Source: an uncultured Clostridium sp. (lineage in GTDB: Bacteria; Bacillota; Clostridia; TANB77; CAG-508). Taken from it: a DNA stretch of 5,807 nt. Positions 5,309-5,807 of the stretch are shown here, one piece after another. The translations under genes were made by a program, and so were the position numbers. The stretch lies in assembly GCA_946008205.1 (NCBI GenBank), contig CAMGAZ010000099.1, positions 1 through 5,807 on the forward strand. Reading direction: 5' to 3'. Numbering within the stretch: position 1 is the stretch's first letter; each line of letters starts with the position of its first letter. The notes below the pieces were generated by a model. That model was not told the origin of the DNA and did not search any database. It saw only the letters and a list, made by a program, of their open reading frames with translations.

Positions 5309-5807
5309 CTTTGCTCCTTAAGATATTGTTTAATATGAAATAGCTGTAAAAATAGGCCAAAAAAGTTATCGCACATATTGTATAAGTGTAAATTACACTA
5401 AAAAATAGCAATCCATATATAATAAAAAATAATGCTTCATTTGCGTGCTTGCTTTTTAACTCTTTATATACAACATACACATATGGAAGAGTATACAATA
5501 TTAATAACCAAATGCCTCCTTCACTTAGGATATTTGCAACCGAACTGCTTTGTCCTTGTATAGTTTGTCCATTTATTCCTTGTATATTAAAAATAACATT
5601 ATAATTATGATAGCCATTTCCAAAAACAGGATTATTTTTTAAAGATTTAAATGAAACTACCCAATCGTTCAACCTAATTAGAAAAGACGGAGATTGCATT
5701 TTGTCCCAAAGTGCAATTAAACTAATAAAAATTACTGAAATTATTAAAATAATAGACATAATTTTAAATAATTTTTTATTTATTTTATTTCCATTATTTA
5801 TGACATT
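5280..5807 (-). CDS. Wzy/O-antigen-ligase-like membrane polymerase, C-terminal part (cut by window edge)
   Basis: The frame is open to the last base of the window: 16 codons (NVINNGNKINKKLFKI) precede the first internal ATG at 5759, so the real start lies outside. The 175 visible residues end at the TAA at 5282-5280. A full protein would be about 400-450 residues with 10-12 membrane segments. It starts in a basic cytoplasmic loop, then a membrane segment (about 17-33), an extracytoplasmic loop (34-95), and three more segments (about 98-115, 124-140, 144-163). The loop holds NPVFGNGYHNY (59-69) and SVANILSEGGIWLLILY (89-105), which match the NPxxGxG...LxExG pattern of the Wzy_C/O-antigen ligase domain. 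The expected role is joining repeat units on the outer face of the membrane. In a Gram-positive host polymerase is likelier than LPS ligase. The 3' end overlaps the next gene by 29 bp. Confidence 0.75.
   Translation of the reverse strand, partial: NVINNGNKINKKLFKIMSIILIISVIFISLIALWDKMQSPSFLIRLNDWVVSFKSLKNNPVFGNGYHNYNVIFNIQGINGQTIQGQSSSVANILSEGGIWLLILYTLPYVYVVYKELKSKHANEALFFIIYGLLFFSVIYTYTICAITFLAYFYSYFILNNILRSKDDESIYSNA
5314..5318 (-). promoter_or_regulatory. Ribosome site for the DUF4422 gene, within the polymerase gene
   Basis: AGGAG (5318-5314) lies 5 nt before the first ATG (5308) and 8 nt before the second (5305), so both starts are usable. MKVYIVTHK, from the second, matches the usual family N-terminus best. 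The site lies inside the polymerase coding region, 32 bp before its stop. Confidence 0.7.

Overview
The window reads as the downstream part of a surface-polysaccharide (capsule or cell-wall polysaccharide) gene cluster from a low-GC, probably Firmicutes (clostridial type) bacterium. The basis is very AT-rich DNA, strong AGGAG-type ribosome sites, AT-biased codons and Firmicutes-like sequences for the flippase, the DUF4422 enzyme and the Rml proteins. No species can be named from the sequence alone. Every gene lies on the minus strand, so transcription runs from position 5807 towards 1. Both edges cut through genes.

In transcription order the assembly genes come first: the C-terminal part of a Wzy/O-antigen-ligase-like membrane polymerase (5807-5280, its start lies outside), a DUF4422 glycosyltransferase (5308-4547), a second putative GT-A glycosyltransferase with a DED motif (4534-3584), and a Wzx-type flippase (3587-2159). 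These four are packed tightly (29-nt overlap, 12-nt gap, ATGA overlap), as expected for one translationally coupled block. After a 106-bp gap come dTDP-L-rhamnose genes: rfbD (2052-1198), rfbA (1145-264) and the first 64 codons of rfbC (192-1). rfbB is not in the window.

Together these genes fit a Wzy-dependent pathway. RfbA activates glucose-1-phosphate to dTDP-glucose, and RfbC and RfbD (with RfbB from elsewhere) turn it into dTDP-L-rhamnose. The two glycosyltransferases extend a lipid-linked repeat unit, Wzx should flip it across the membrane and Wzy should polymerise it.

The main anomaly is the flippase. Its reading frame is broken near 3162-3170. The N-terminal 145-codon frame stops at 3150, while the rest of the protein continues in the +1 frame from the same spot to 2159 without a stop. 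The lesion looks recent. An 11-nt deletion between short AAGA repeats explains it well, but a sequencing or assembly error is not excluded. No mobile element, CRISPR array, tRNA or rRNA was seen, and apart from the flippase lesion the window is a conventional polysaccharide locus.
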